64,000 bases of DNA from JBBECE01 sp040881985. GTDB taxonomy: Bacteria; Pseudomonadota; Alphaproteobacteria; Rhizobiales; Devosiaceae. A program made the position numbers and the translations under genes. Shown here piece after piece: positions 18,208-27,567 of the stretch (position 1 is the first letter of the stretch; the number at the start of each line of letters is the position of its first letter). The notes beneath the pieces are model-generated. The model ran no database searches. It saw nothing but the letters and a program-made list of their open reading frames with translations, and was not told the DNA's origin. The stretch is from assembly GCA_040881985.1 (NCBI GenBank), contig JBBECE010000010.1, forward strand, positions 1 through 64,000, read 5' to 3'.

Positions 18208-19251
18208 CTAGCTCGCGGGTGAAGCCATCGGCGTTCCGGCGAGCGTCGCGTCGCGAACCGCGGCGCGCTGGGCCTCCGGCAGCGCGATTAGCCCGCGTTC
18301 GGGCAAGTAGCCGCCGTCACCGAAAGATTCTTCCGACACATACTCGGCGACGAAGTCGTCGAGCCCGGCAATGACGCCGCGATGGGCGTTCTTCACATAG
18401 ATGTAAAGCGGGCGGGAGATCTTGTAGCTGCCGTCGGCGATGGTTTCGAAGACGGGGACCACGCCGTCGACCGCCACGGCCTTCAGCGTATCGCTGTTTT
18501 CAAACAGGAACGAGTAGCCGAAGATGCCCAGTGCGCTGGAATCGGCATTGAGGCGCTGGACGATCAAATTGTCGTTTTCGCCGGCCTCGATGAAGGGGCC
18601 GTCCTGACGCATGCGCTCGCAGACTTCTTCCTTGCGGGCGTCGTCAAGCGCGGCAATGGCCTCGAAGCCCCCGCAGCCGACGAGCATCACGAGCTCGACG
18701 AAAGCGTCGCGGGTGCCGGAGGTCGGCGGTGGGCCGAAAACCGTGATTTCCGCGTCGGGCAGGGAAGCATCGATTTCATTCCACCGGGTATAGGGATTGG
18801 CGACGATCTCGCCACCCACTTCAACTTCCGCGGCCAGAGCCTGGAAGATTTGGGCCTTGGTGAGAGCGAGGTCCGGACCCTGCCGCGAATGGGCAATGGT
18901 CAGGCCGTCGTAGCCGATGAGAATCTCGGTGACATTGTCGACGCCATTGGTGAGGCAAAGGTCGTATTCGGACTTCTTCATGGCCCGCGAGGCGCCGGTA
19001 ATATCAGGATGATCGGTGCCGACGCCGGCGCAGAAGATCTGCATGCCGCCGCCAGTGCCGGTCGATTCGGCGACCGGCGCGGGGCCGCCCGACATGGCCG
19101 CGAACTGTTCCGCCACGGCCTGCGTATAGGGGAACACCGTCGATGAGCCGACGATGCGGATCTGGTCGCGCGACTGGGCCATGGCCCCGGTCGCCGCCAT
19201 CGAGCCGGCGAAGATCAACGTGGCGACGCTGGCATATTGGACGAGTTTCAT
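18208..19251 (-). CDS. pstS: Periplasmic phosphate-binding protein PstS
   Basis: The 347-residue protein has a cleavable signal peptide (positive N-terminus, hydrophobic 8-22, AMA before QSRD) and the PstS fold. Phosphate ligands are visible in IRIVGSSTVFPYTQ, ESTGTGGG and PPTSGTRDAF. It delivers phosphate to PstCA in the periplasm. A three-repeat PHO box lies 142 bp upstream, between phoR and pstS, so pstS probably has its own PhoB-driven promoter. Confidence 0.95.
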   Translation of the reverse strand: MKLVQYASVATLIFAGSMAATGAMAQSRDQIRIVGSSTVFPYTQAVAEQFAAMSGGPAPVAESTGTGGGMQIFCAGVGTDHPDITGASRAMKKSEYDLCLTNGVDNVTEILIGYDGLTIAHSRQGPDLALTKAQIFQALAAEVEVGGEIVANPYTRWNEIDASLPDAEITVFGPPPTSGTRDAFVELVMLVGCGGFEAIAALDDARKEEVCERMRQDGPFIEAGENDNLIVQRLNADSSALGIFGYSFLFENSDTLKAVAVDGVVPVFETIADGSYKISRPLYIYVKNAHRGVIAGLDDFVAEYVSEESFGDGGYLPERGLIALPEAQRAAVRDATLAGTPMASPAS

Positions 19252-19392
19252 GATTTCTGCCTTTCAGAAGATCTCGTGTGAAACAGCGGTATCGCTGTCG
19301 TCCGGTGCCAACGCGCGCGCCCCTCGGAGCGCCGGATGGGAGTCGGGCCGTCACCGGACCGGGCACCCATAGAGCGTCGAGTTCATGGTCTT

Positions 19393-19421
19393 ATGTCAGG
19401 CGCGTTACAGTTGGATGACGG
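19393..19421 (-). promoter_or_regulatory. PHO box with three 11-bp repeats upstream of pstS
   Basis: On the minus strand three heptamers at 11-bp spacing read CCGTCAT-CCAA-CTGTAAC-GCGC-CTGACAT. Each matches the PhoB half-site consensus CTGTCAT in five or six positions. PhoB binds such direct repeats as tandem dimers in place of a -35 element. The site points at pstS. I could not pick out a convincing -10. Confidence 0.75.
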
Positions 19422-19489
19422 CGCAAGTTCTTGCGGAGACTGACTTATCCGCTGCAGATTCGGGGAGGCGCGGTGGACAAACCCGGCTT

Positions 19490-20785
19490 TTACAACGCCA
19501 GATAAACGCTCACGACCGTGCCCTTGCCGAGCTCGGAGGAAATCGTCAGCTCGCCGCGATGCCGGGTGACGATGTGCTTGACGATGGCGAGGCCTAGCCC
19601 GGTGCCCTTGTTGCGGCGGCTCGATTCGGCGTCGACCCGGTAGAAGCGCTCGGTCAGGCGCGGGACGTTTTCCGAGGCGATGCCCGCGCCATAGTCGATG
19701 ACCCGCACCACGATGTCAGCGCCGACCCGGCCGGTTGCGCGGTCGATGACAACCCTCACCCTGCCCCCGCCGCCGCCATATTTGATCGCGTTGTTGACGA
19801 GGTTCTCGAAAACCTGGTTCAACTCGTGGCGGTCGCCGGTGACGACCGGATTCTCGACAAGCGACTCGAATTCAAGCGCGAGGCCGGCGTCCCTGGCTTG
19901 CGGGACGAGGAGTTCGAGGACTTCGCCGACGACCAGCGCCAAATTGGCCGTGCCGGTCGGGCGCAGATGCTGGTGCAGTTCGATCCGCGACAGGCTCAAG
20001 AGATCCTCGATGAGGCGCGCCATGCGCTCGGCTTGGGCCCGCATGATGCCGAGGAACTTTTCACGCGCCGTCTCATCGTCGGCGGCCGGCCCCATGAGCG
20101 TGTCGATGAAGCCGATGACCGAAGTCAGCGGGGTGCGCAACTCATGGCTGGCGTTGGCGACAAAATCGGCGCGCATGCGGTCGAGCCGGCGCTGTTCCGA
20201 CTGGTTGGAGAGCATCACATTCATCAGCTGGGCACGCGGGGACGCCGAGCCGGTTTGCAGCGGGGTGACCTCGACGCGAAACCATGCCTCGGTCGGCAAC
20301 GAGATCGAAAACTCGCCCTCGGCGCGGCTGCCGGTGCGCACCGCCTGATCGACGGTATTGAGGAAAGCGGGATTGCGCAGGGTGAAAGCCAGCGGATCGC
20401 CGAGCGCGGCACCGGGGAAAGCGCGCATGGCGGCGGGGTTGGCGTAGCGCAAATGGGCGCGGCCATCGATCAGGAAGCAGGGGGCGCTCAAGGCGTCGGC
20501 GAAACGGCGGGTCGATTCGTCCGGCGCGTCGTCCGCTCCGGTCGCGGCGGCGGCGAGCAGTTGGACGGCGCGCGGCCGGCGTGGAATGGCGATCGCGGCA
20601 AGAAGGACCAGCGCAAAAGAGGCAGCAGCCTCAACCAGCGTCAACCGGTCGAGCCCGGCAAGGGACGCCATGACAATGGCGCTGGCGATCAGCACCCAGC
20701 GGCCGTCGTACAGGCGTTCACGCCGGCCGTCGCGTCGCGGGGCAGCGGAAAGGTCGATTCTGTCGGTTACGGGCTGGTCGGCCAA
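19490..20785 (-). CDS. phoR: Phosphate regulon sensor histidine kinase PhoR
   Basis: The 431-residue kinase has two membrane helices at about 28-65, a PAS-like region (about 92-200), a dimerisation domain with the phosphoacceptor histidine in ANASHELRTPLTS, and an ATPase domain with NLVNNAIKYG, DYGAGI and KGTGLGLAIVKH. It lacks a large periplasmic domain, as expected of PhoR, which senses phosphate through PstSCAB and PhoU. It heads the Pho gene set and has its own probable PHO box. Confidence 0.93.
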   Translation of the reverse strand: MADQPVTDRIDLSAAPRRDGRRERLYDGRWVLIASAIVMASLAGLDRLTLVEAAASFALVLLAAIAIPRRPRAVQLLAAAATGADDAPDESTRRFADALSAPCFLIDGRAHLRYANPAAMRAFPGAALGDPLAFTLRNPAFLNTVDQAVRTGSRAEGEFSISLPTEAWFRVEVTPLQTGSASPRAQLMNVMLSNQSEQRRLDRMRADFVANASHELRTPLTSVIGFIDTLMGPAADDETAREKFLGIMRAQAERMARLIEDLLSLSRIELHQHLRPTGTANLALVVGEVLELLVPQARDAGLALEFESLVENPVVTGDRHELNQVFENLVNNAIKYGGGGGRVRVVIDRATGRVGADIVVRVIDYGAGIASENVPRLTERFYRVDAESSRRNKGTGLGLAIVKHIVTRHRGELTISSELGKGTVVSVYLAL

Positions 20786-20843
20786 AGCTCGGGCCTTGCT
20801 GTGCGACCGGGTCGCGGGCGAATTGCGCGGATAACTGCGCCAT

Positions 20844-20861
20844 GTGACAGTCGTGCGACGG
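20844..20861 (-). promoter_or_regulatory. Probable PHO box upstream of phoR
   Basis: Read on the minus strand the site is CCGTCGC-ACGA-CTGTCAC, two heptamers 11 bp apart. The second matches CTGTCAT at six of seven positions and the first is weaker. It lies 59 bp upstream of phoR in the region shared with divergent ppk2, so PhoB could affect either gene. Orientation favours phoR. Confidence 0.55.
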
Positions 20862-20934
20862 TCGCCTTCAATGGCGCCCCGAGATTAACACACGCGCCCT
20901 TCCCGGCCCAAACGGGCCGGCGGCAGGACAGGCA

Positions 20935-21783
20935 ATGGCGAAGAAATTCGATCTCGACAATCCGAAACTACCCGAATGGATAAGAAAGGGCGCGATGCGG
21001 AGCGGCGGCTATCCATATGCCGACGAACTCAACAAGAATGTCTATGGGCATCGTCTGAAGGCGCTGCAGATCGAACTCGTCAAGTTGCAAAGCCAAGTCC
21101 AGGCGACCGGTGCGCGGATTGCGATCCTCGTCGAAGGGCGCGACGCGGCGGGAAAAGGCGGCACAATCGCCCGCTATCTCGAGAACCTCAACCATCGCAG
21201 CAACCGGATCGTGGCGCTATCGAAGCCGACCGAGGTCGAGCGCAGCCAATGGTATTTTCAGCGCTTTGTAGCGACGCTGCCGAGCGCCGGCGAGCAGGTG
21301 CTTTTCGACCGCTCCTGGTACAATCGGGCCGGGGTCGAGCCGGTGATGGGATTTTGCACCCAGGAGGAGACCGAGCACTTTCTCGATGCGGCGCCGGCCT
21401 TCGAGCGGATGCTGGTCGAGGACGGAATCCGACTCTTCAAGTTCTGGCTGAACATCGGGCGTGAAATGCAGCTCCAGCGCTTCCATGAGCGGCGGCACGA
21501 CCCGCTGAAGGCGTGGAAGCTGTCGCCGATCGATCTGGGGGCGATCGACAGGTTCGACGCCTACACCAAGGCGCGGAACCTGATGTTCGCTCGTACCCAT
21601 ACCGGCCACGCACCCTGGATCGTGATCCGGGCCAACGACCGGCGGCGAGCACGCCTTGGCGCCATTCAGGCGGTGCTGTCTGGAATCGACTATCCGGGCC
21701 GCGAAGCGCGGGTGATCGGGAAGATTGACCGGAAAATCGTCCAGGCGGCGCCGGATTTCCTCAAGACGGCGACGAACGAATGA
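20935..21783 (+). CDS. ppk2: Polyphosphate kinase 2
   Basis: The 282-residue protein is a one-domain PPK2 enzyme, which transfers phosphate between polyphosphate and nucleotides. Walker A is EGRDAAGKGGTIARYLENL; the lid region has VLFDRSWYNRAGVEPVMGF; a DDRRRARL-type stretch follows as NDRRRARLGAI. The single domain and length point to class I PPK2 (NDP phosphorylation from polyphosphate). It is divergent from phoR across a 149-bp gap containing a PHO box, which ties polyphosphate use to phosphate starvation. An AGGACAGG precedes the ATG. Confidence 0.9.
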   Translation: MAKKFDLDNPKLPEWIRKGAMRSGGYPYADELNKNVYGHRLKALQIELVKLQSQVQATGARIAILVEGRDAAGKGGTIARYLENLNHRSNRIVALSKPTEVERSQWYFQRFVATLPSAGEQVLFDRSWYNRAGVEPVMGFCTQEETEHFLDAAPAFERMLVEDGIRLFKFWLNIGREMQLQRFHERRHDPLKAWKLSPIDLGAIDRFDAYTKARNLMFARTHTGHAPWIVIRANDRRRARLGAIQAVLSGIDYPGREARVIGKIDRKIVQAAPDFLKTATNE

Positions 21784-21815
21784 CGGGGTGAAAATCCGAC
21801 CCGTCGCGCCAGCAG

Positions 21816-22730
21816 CTAGCGCGGCTCGTGCCGGATGAAGGTGCCGGCGTTGAGGTCGCTCATCGCCTCGGCAAGTTCGGCGCGGGTGTTCATGACGATC
21901 GGCCCGTACCAGGCGACGGGCTCCTGGAGCGGCTTGCCGGAGACGAGGAGAAACCTGATCCCCTGCTCGCCCGCCTGTACGGTAATCTCGTCGCCGGCGT
22001 CGAAGAGGACGAGGGTGCGGTCGCCGGTCAGGTCGCGGATCTGCACTTCCCTACCGTCGATTGCCTTTTCGGTCAGGACGCCGAACGGCTTCGAGGCGTC
22101 GCGAAAGTTGCCCGAGCCTTCGAAGACATAGGCGAAGGCGGTGCGCCAGGTGTCGACCGGAAGAGTCTTCCTCACCCCGGCGGGGACGAAAATGTCGAGG
22201 TAGGCTGGATCGGCGGCGACGCCTTCGACCGGCCCGCGCTTGCCCCAGAAATCGCCGGCAACGACGCGCACGATCGTGCCGTCATCGTCGACGATCTCGG
22301 GGATCGCCTCGGCCTTGATGTCCTGATAGCGCGGCGCCGTCATCTTCAGCGCCGACGGCAGATTGGCCCAAAGCTGGAAGCCATGCATCCGGCCCCGAGC
22401 GTCGCCCTGCGGCATCTCCTGATGCATGATTCCCGATCCGGCGGTCATCCACTGAATGTCGCCGGCGCCGAGTCTTCCCGCGTTACCAAGAGTGTCGGCG
22501 TGATCGACATTGCCGGCGAGCACATAGGTGATGGTCTCGATGCCGCGATGCGGGTGCCAGGGAAACCCGGCCCGGTAGTCCTCGGGATTGTCGTTACGGA
22601 AATCGTCGAACAGCAGGAACGGGTCGACGAGCGTCGGGTTGGAAAAGCCGAAGGCGCGGTGCAGCTTGACGCCGGCGCCTTCGAGCGTGGGCGTGGCGAG
22701 GATCTGTTGGCGGACGGGCCGGATCGACAT
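21816..22730 (-). CDS. Pirin family protein
   Basis: The protein of about 304 residues is a bicupin pirin. The N-terminal cupin holds the metal ligands in GFPWHPHRGIETITYV and a later histidine in GSGIMHQEMP. Pirins include iron proteins with quercetin 2,3-dioxygenase activity and others that bind transcription machinery; the real role is not predictable. ATG 22730 is chosen because AGGAGG sits 9 nt upstream and the protein then begins MSIRPV. It stands alone and converges on ppk2. Confidence 0.88.
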   Translation of the reverse strand: MSIRPVRQQILATPTLEGAGVKLHRAFGFSNPTLVDPFLLFDDFRNDNPEDYRAGFPWHPHRGIETITYVLAGNVDHADTLGNAGRLGAGDIQWMTAGSGIMHQEMPQGDARGRMHGFQLWANLPSALKMTAPRYQDIKAEAIPEIVDDDGTIVRVVAGDFWGKRGPVEGVAADPAYLDIFVPAGVRKTLPVDTWRTAFAYVFEGSGNFRDASKPFGVLTEKAIDGREVQIRDLTGDRTLVLFDAGDEITVQAGEQGIRFLLVSGKPLQEPVAWYGPIVMNTRAELAEAMSDLNAGTFIRHEPR

Positions 22731-22829
22731 CTGCCTGGGCCTCCTGTTGCTGGGAGGCAAATATAGGCGTTCCCCGGTCGCTGGCAAACGCCGGGGCGGA
22801 AACCCAGTGTCTCCGCCGCGGGAACAAAG

Positions 22830-25800
22830 TCAGTCGATGGTTTCGGGAATGGGCAGGCCAAGCCCGGCCAGGGCCTTGCGCACCCGGGCGGGCGAGATCA
22901 GCGCGATGCAACGGCAGGCGCCCTGCTGAAAGCGCTCGGCGAAGCCGGGTTTGCTCTCGCAGGGCGCGCAATCGGTCTCGGCGGCGAGCACGATCGAGCG
23001 GGAATTGAGCGGGGCGCGGGTTAAGGGATTGGTCGGCGCGAAGAGCGCGACGACCGGCATGCCAATGGCGTTGGCGATGTTCATGACGCCGCTGTCATTG
23101 GTGACAAGCACATCGCAGAGCGTCAGCTCGTCGGTCATCCGCTCGATCGTCAGCCCCGTCTTGTCGACGGTGCCCGGCACATATTCGCCGGCGACCCCGA
23201 GGCTGACCACATCGACGCCGAGACGGGCGAGCGTCCGGGCAAGCGCCGGAAAATGCGGCCAGCGCTTGGCCACCCAAATGCCGTCCTTGGAGCCGGCATG
23301 GAAGGCGACGCGCGGAGCGCGGGAGGGCCTGACAACCGGGGACCAGCGCCAATTGCCGAGGAAATAAGCGCCAACATCTTCAGGCTCGTAGCCGATGCCG
23401 GTGACGCTCTTCAGAAAGGCGAGGTTGAACTCGGCTTCGTGCAACTCGCCGGCCGGATCGAAGAGATCGGTGTCGCGGCTGACATGGACCGTCGGGCAAT
23501 TGAACGCGGGCACCACCTTGCCGAAAGAATGGGTGACGAACACCTGGTCGTAGGCGCGGTGGGCGACATGCGCGCAGGTCTCGAAGACCGAAGCGACGAA
23601 GGGCGCGCCGGCGAGCAGCGCGCCGCTGCCGGGAAAGTCGCCGGCGACGAGCACATCGACGCGGACGCCGTAATGGGTGGCGAGGCGCCGGATCGTTGGC
23701 GTCGTGTGGCAGACATTGCCGATGCCCGAGCCGACGCAGACCAGAATCCGCTCGCGGTCGACGGTAACCGGCAGGCGTGCGAGGTCGTCGAGGAGTTCTT
23801 GATGGGAGAAGCGCTCGCTCAGCGCCACCGATTGCCCGGTCAGCCGCGTATGGAAATCCGCGTCTTCGTAGAGCCGCTCGATCTCGCCGATCCAGGCGCT
23901 AGGGTACTCGGGCAATAGCAGCTCGGTGCCGGCGCCAAGGCGCGAGAGATTGCCCGCGTCCGCCATCAGAACCGGCTTGCGGTGGCGGCCGGCCTCGATG
24001 GCGACCCGCGAGAAGGTCTCGACAAAGGCAAAGCTCGGCACAACCACGAGCCGCGCGTGGCGATAGAGCGTGTCCATCTCACCCGTTCGCTCGACGACGG
24101 TGAGATTAAAGAGACTGCGATGCTGGACGTCGGCGCGGGCGGCTTCCGCATCGGTCTGGCCGGCGACGGCGACGAATTGCCGGCCAGGCAGCGCCGCAGC
24201 GATATCGAGCAGCAGCGACCAGCCCTTGTCGGCGCGGCAGTTAGCGAGCAGCACATAATCTCTTTGCCCGAAGGTGCGGCGGCGCGGCGCCTGTCCCACA
24301 TCGGGCCCGGCCGGCGCCGAATAAAGGACCGGCGGACGCCAATTGTAGAGGCGCTCGGCGAGGTCGCGGCAATAGTCGGAATTGACGTAGGCGAAGTCGG
24401 CACGGGCGAGAATCTCGCCGAAAATCGGCGCGGGCTTAACCGATCCGTCGCGGCCGAAATGCGGAAAGAAGGGCTGGCTCAGTACCCTACCGGCGACGAA
24501 TTCGCGCCAGAAATGCACGCCATAGACAAACCGGACATTGAGACCGGCGCAGGCGTCGAGCACCAGCTCGCCGAGCCCGGAAATGGTGTGGATGGCGGTG
24601 ACGCGATTGGCGAGGCAGAAGCCTCGCAGCGCGTCGGGGTCCTCGCTCAGGAAGCCTTCGGCCAGCGGACGCAACCCAGGCCAGGCCTCGATTGCCTCGG
24701 CCGGATCGTCGGTGAGACCGGCGAAGAGCACTTCGGTAGCGGGCCGGGCCGCGTATTGCTTCGCCGCGTCGGCGAGGAATTGCTCGCCGCCGCCCAGCCG
24801 CTTCGGGCCGTGGCGCGAGAGCACGAGTACCCGGTTCGGTCCGTCGAACGGTGCGCCGAGAGCGGCATCGGGCGCTTCGGGCGCGACCCGTTCGGTCGCG
24901 TTTGAAAAAAGCCGCAACCGGTCGAGCGCGAGGCGCGTTGCTTCTTTCCAGTCCGGCCGGCTGGGCTGCGCCGAGACGAGTTCGTCCCAGGCCGGCTTGC
25001 GCAGGACGAGATTGGTGACCTCGCCATTAGCGGCACGGGTCGCAATGCCGGCGAAACCGGCCGGCAAGGATGCGAGCCTCGCGTTGAGCTGCCGGATGGC
25101 GCCCCAATGGGTCGTCCGCAGCGGCACGACCCAATCGGCGGCGACCGAAAGCGCCTCCCAGGGGTTGCCGAAATTCCCCCGAACACGGGGGCCGAACCAG
25201 CCCTTCTCGCGGCACGGTCCGGCGACCCATGCATTGGCGGCGGGGTCGAAATGGATGGCGATGGCGCCGGCAGCGGTTTGCGGTTGGGCGGCGTGGTCCC
25301 CGCCGAGGAGGGCCCGGGCACGGGCGAGGATTCGCTCACCCGCGGCGAACTCGGCGAGATAGTCGAGCCTCGCCACCTGGTTGAGGTGGCCGCCGCGGGC
25401 GAGCGCCAGCGCCAGATTGATCGCGACGCGCGAAAGCCGCTCTTCGTCGAAAGTCTGGCGGCGCGCCAGCAAAGACTCAAACGACGCGACCGCTTCTTCG
25501 ACCTTTCCGCAATCGAGGCGCAACATCAAGCGGCCGGACAGGGCCTCGAGATTGGCGGGCTCGATGTCGAGGGCGCGGGTGAACGCAGTTTCGGCGACGG
25601 CAAGATAGCTGCCCGAGCGGGCGCCGTCGGTGTGTCCAAACCCCTGGAACGCCAGCGCATGGGCGATCTGGCCAACGGCGGCATGGATTGCCGGATTGAT
25701 GGGGTCGAGCAGCTGCGCCGTGGCCAGGCAATTGAGCGCGTCGTGGAAACGCCGGGCGCGCTGAAAGGCGCGGCCGAGGTAAAACAATCCGTCGGCGTCG

Positions 25801-26108
25801 GCGGGAAAGGTCTCGACGAATTCCGACAGCATGGCCAACGCGGGCGAGACTTCGTTGAGGTAAAGCGCGCAGCGGCCCGAATTGAGGGTGCATTTGCGCT
25901 GATCGACGAGAATTGAGCCGCTGCGCAGCGCCTCCACATAGAGGCGCCAGGCGGTCTGCCAGTCGCGATTGGCCAACGCTTGGTCGGCCATCGCTTCGAG
26001 CACATAGGGCGGCATGTCGGTGGCGGCCGGATTGGCGAGGCGCCAGGCGTCATGATGGCCAACCGCGCGAGCCGACACCTCGTGCAGAGGCACCTTGTTC
26101 AGCAGCAC
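22830..26108 (-). CDS. Giant TPR - GT4 - GT9 fusion protein
   Basis: The 1092-residue protein appears to join three modules. Residues about 1-225 form helical TPR-like pairs (for example GLFYLGRAFQRARRFHDALN and FTRALDIEPANLEALSG). A middle GT-B region resembles family 4 glycosyltransferases, with VLVLSRHGPKRLGGGEQFL and later VVVPSFAFVETFSRVAIEAG. The C-terminal third, from ILVCVGSGIGNVCHTTPTI to about LVTNDSGVMNIANAIGMPVV, resembles GT9 heptosyltransferases. There is no signal peptide, so it should act in the cytosol, probably on lipopolysaccharide or another glycan. The final domain keeps the GT9 C-terminal CAPCES-type cysteine segment. Separate GT4 and GT9 proteins are the norm. Confidence 0.75.
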   Translation of the reverse strand: MLLNKVPLHEVSARAVGHHDAWRLANPAATDMPPYVLEAMADQALANRDWQTAWRLYVEALRSGSILVDQRKCTLNSGRCALYLNEVSPALAMLSEFVETFPADADGLFYLGRAFQRARRFHDALNCLATAQLLDPINPAIHAAVGQIAHALAFQGFGHTDGARSGSYLAVAETAFTRALDIEPANLEALSGRLMLRLDCGKVEEAVASFESLLARRQTFDEERLSRVAINLALALARGGHLNQVARLDYLAEFAAGERILARARALLGGDHAAQPQTAAGAIAIHFDPAANAWVAGPCREKGWFGPRVRGNFGNPWEALSVAADWVVPLRTTHWGAIRQLNARLASLPAGFAGIATRAANGEVTNLVLRKPAWDELVSAQPSRPDWKEATRLALDRLRLFSNATERVAPEAPDAALGAPFDGPNRVLVLSRHGPKRLGGGEQFLADAAKQYAARPATEVLFAGLTDDPAEAIEAWPGLRPLAEGFLSEDPDALRGFCLANRVTAIHTISGLGELVLDACAGLNVRFVYGVHFWREFVAGRVLSQPFFPHFGRDGSVKPAPIFGEILARADFAYVNSDYCRDLAERLYNWRPPVLYSAPAGPDVGQAPRRRTFGQRDYVLLANCRADKGWSLLLDIAAALPGRQFVAVAGQTDAEAARADVQHRSLFNLTVVERTGEMDTLYRHARLVVVPSFAFVETFSRVAIEAGRHRKPVLMADAGNLSRLGAGTELLLPEYPSAWIGEIERLYEDADFHTRLTGQSVALSERFSHQELLDDLARLPVTVDRERILVCVGSGIGNVCHTTPTIRRLATHYGVRVDVLVAGDFPGSGALLAGAPFVASVFETCAHVAHRAYDQVFVTHSFGKVVPAFNCPTVHVSRDTDLFDPAGELHEAEFNLAFLKSVTGIGYEPEDVGAYFLGNWRWSPVVRPSRAPRVAFHAGSKDGIWVAKRWPHFPALARTLARLGVDVVSLGVAGEYVPGTVDKTGLTIERMTDELTLCDVLVTNDSGVMNIANAIGMPVVALFAPTNPLTRAPLNSRSIVLAAETDCAPCESKPGFAERFQQGACRCIALISPARVRKALAGLGLPIPETID

Positions 26109-26168
26109 GGCTCACCCTGCGGGCCGGCTTGATTCATCGTCGTTTCCCCCACGCCGCGAATGCGGCGG

Positions 26169-26861
26169 TCAATAGATCGAAAGGTCCGGCTCGGAATAAA
26201 TCAGGAGTTGGCTGGTGCTATTCACCGGTAGCGGCGGTGCAACAGCGGCGAACGACATAGCCGCCGGGCCGAAGGCATAGAATTGGTAGACAAGAGGCGA
26301 CTGCGCGCCGGTGGCGGCCGCATCGGCCAGCTTGACCGGGGTTGAGGGCGCGGCGACTTCGTCGAAGCCGAGCCTGACGAGGTCGGTCCAGCTCGGCAGC
26401 GAGGGCAGCGCCCCTTCAAAGAGCTGGGAGACGATGATCGCGGTATTGCCGATCAGCGTTTTCGGGTCGACGTCGGAATAATCGACGAGGCCCGAGACAA
26501 AGTTCTTGCCGAGCGTGCGGCCGATTTCGGTCGCAATGGCGGAACTGTCGCGCCCGCTGACCAAGAGGTCGGCGACCAACGCCTCGATGCCGGCGGTGAA
26601 GCGGGCGACCGAGACGGCGTGCAGGTCTGCCGAAGCGAGATCGAGCATCGGCGCCGCGGTTGGCGCAAGCCCCGCATCCGCCTCGGGGACGAGACTCTCG
26701 TGCGCGACGGCCAGGGCCTGATTGTCAGGCGAGCCCAGCTTTTCGGCGACGATGAGCGGGATAGAAGTGATGAGAACCGCGGCCGACAGGGCTGTGGTAC
26801 GCATCAGCCAAGAGCCGAGAATCGGCTTTCTTGTCGAGGGCATACGCGTCACTTTTACCAC
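26169..26861 (-). CDS. Hypothetical protein with N-terminal membrane or signal segment
   Basis: I do not recognise this 230-residue protein. It begins with a basic stretch and one hydrophobic helix (about 19-40, ALSAAVLITSIPLIVA), so it is probably exported or membrane-anchored. The rest is rich in alanine and serine with amphipathic helices and no cysteine. ATG 26843 (MPSTRKP) is an alternative start. It lies 60 bp upstream of the TPR/glycosyltransferase fusion gene on the same strand, so it may be cotranscribed. Confidence 0.6.
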   Translation of the reverse strand: MVKVTRMPSTRKPILGSWLMRTTALSAAVLITSIPLIVAEKLGSPDNQALAVAHESLVPEADAGLAPTAAPMLDLASADLHAVSVARFTAGIEALVADLLVSGRDSSAIATEIGRTLGKNFVSGLVDYSDVDPKTLIGNTAIIVSQLFEGALPSLPSWTDLVRLGFDEVAAPSTPVKLADAAATGAQSPLVYQFYAFGPAAMSFAAVAPPLPVNSTSQLLIYSEPDLSIY

Positions 26862-26962
26862 CCGACGCTTTGTTATTACTCAACAACGAGGGGCCATTTC
26901 ATCGGCCAAAAACGCCGATTCCAAGGCGACCTTGACGCAAATTCGTGATTCTTTATCGGGCG

Positions 26963-27436
26963 TTAGCCGCCAATGGTTCTGACGGCTGCAAGTTCGACTT
27001 CGATGCCCGCCGCCGGCTCGGGCGCTTCCTCGCCGGTCGCCTCGGCGGCGTAGGATTTTTCCTCGACCAGCGCCGAACCCAGCACCTCGTTAATCCGCCT
27101 TTTGATCGCGGCGCGCCGGTCGTTGGTGCGATAGACGGCGCGGGCGAGCGCGATGAAGCGGGGCCCGAAACGCGCCGCCGCTTCTTCGGCGCGGATGGCG
27201 TCCTCGATATCCCAGAGCGCTTCGTTGACGGATTTGAGTTCGCGCACCAGCGGCAGCAAGCCGTCGAAGGGCGGAATGGCGGCGTCGCGGGCCGCGATCA
27301 AGTGGGTGAGTTCGGCCTGCACATGGGCAAGCTTGTCCGCATCGGCGATGCGCGCCGCCTTGATTTCGAGAATGACGATCTTGTCGAGCAATTCGCCCGG
27401 GGCGATCTCGACACGGATCGTGCCTTGGGTTGCCAT
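26963..27436 (-). CDS. DUF6165 family protein
   Basis: The 157-residue protein matches the DUF6165 pattern: GELLDKIVILEIKAARI near the N-terminus, SVNEALWDIEDAIR in the middle, and YRTNDRRAAIKRRINEVLGS followed by VEEKSY. It is largely helical with no signal peptide or cysteines. The function is unknown; in my recollection members often lie near TPR and glycosyltransferase genes, as here. ATG 27436 has GGAGGTGAGG upstream. Its acidic tail after VEEKSY looks variable. Confidence 0.8.
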   Translation of the reverse strand: MATQGTIRVEIAPGELLDKIVILEIKAARIADADKLAHVQAELTHLIAARDAAIPPFDGLLPLVRELKSVNEALWDIEDAIRAEEAAARFGPRFIALARAVYRTNDRRAAIKRRINEVLGSALVEEKSYAAEATGEEAPEPAAGIEVELAAVRTIGG

Positions 27437-27567
27437 GGCGCCCTCACCTCCCCGGCCAGCCTGGCAGTCCGGCGCCTGAATCAGCGCGCCTGAGGCAACC
27501 GCATAGCTGCCAAATTCGCCCGCATTGTGCCGGGATTGCGCCGGGATTGGGTCGAAACCGTGCCGGA

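Noticed and set aside
21784..21815. Terminator between ppk2 and pirin (GACGGG with CCCGTC)
   Set aside because: The stem is only 6 bp with a 12-nt loop and no T run in either direction.
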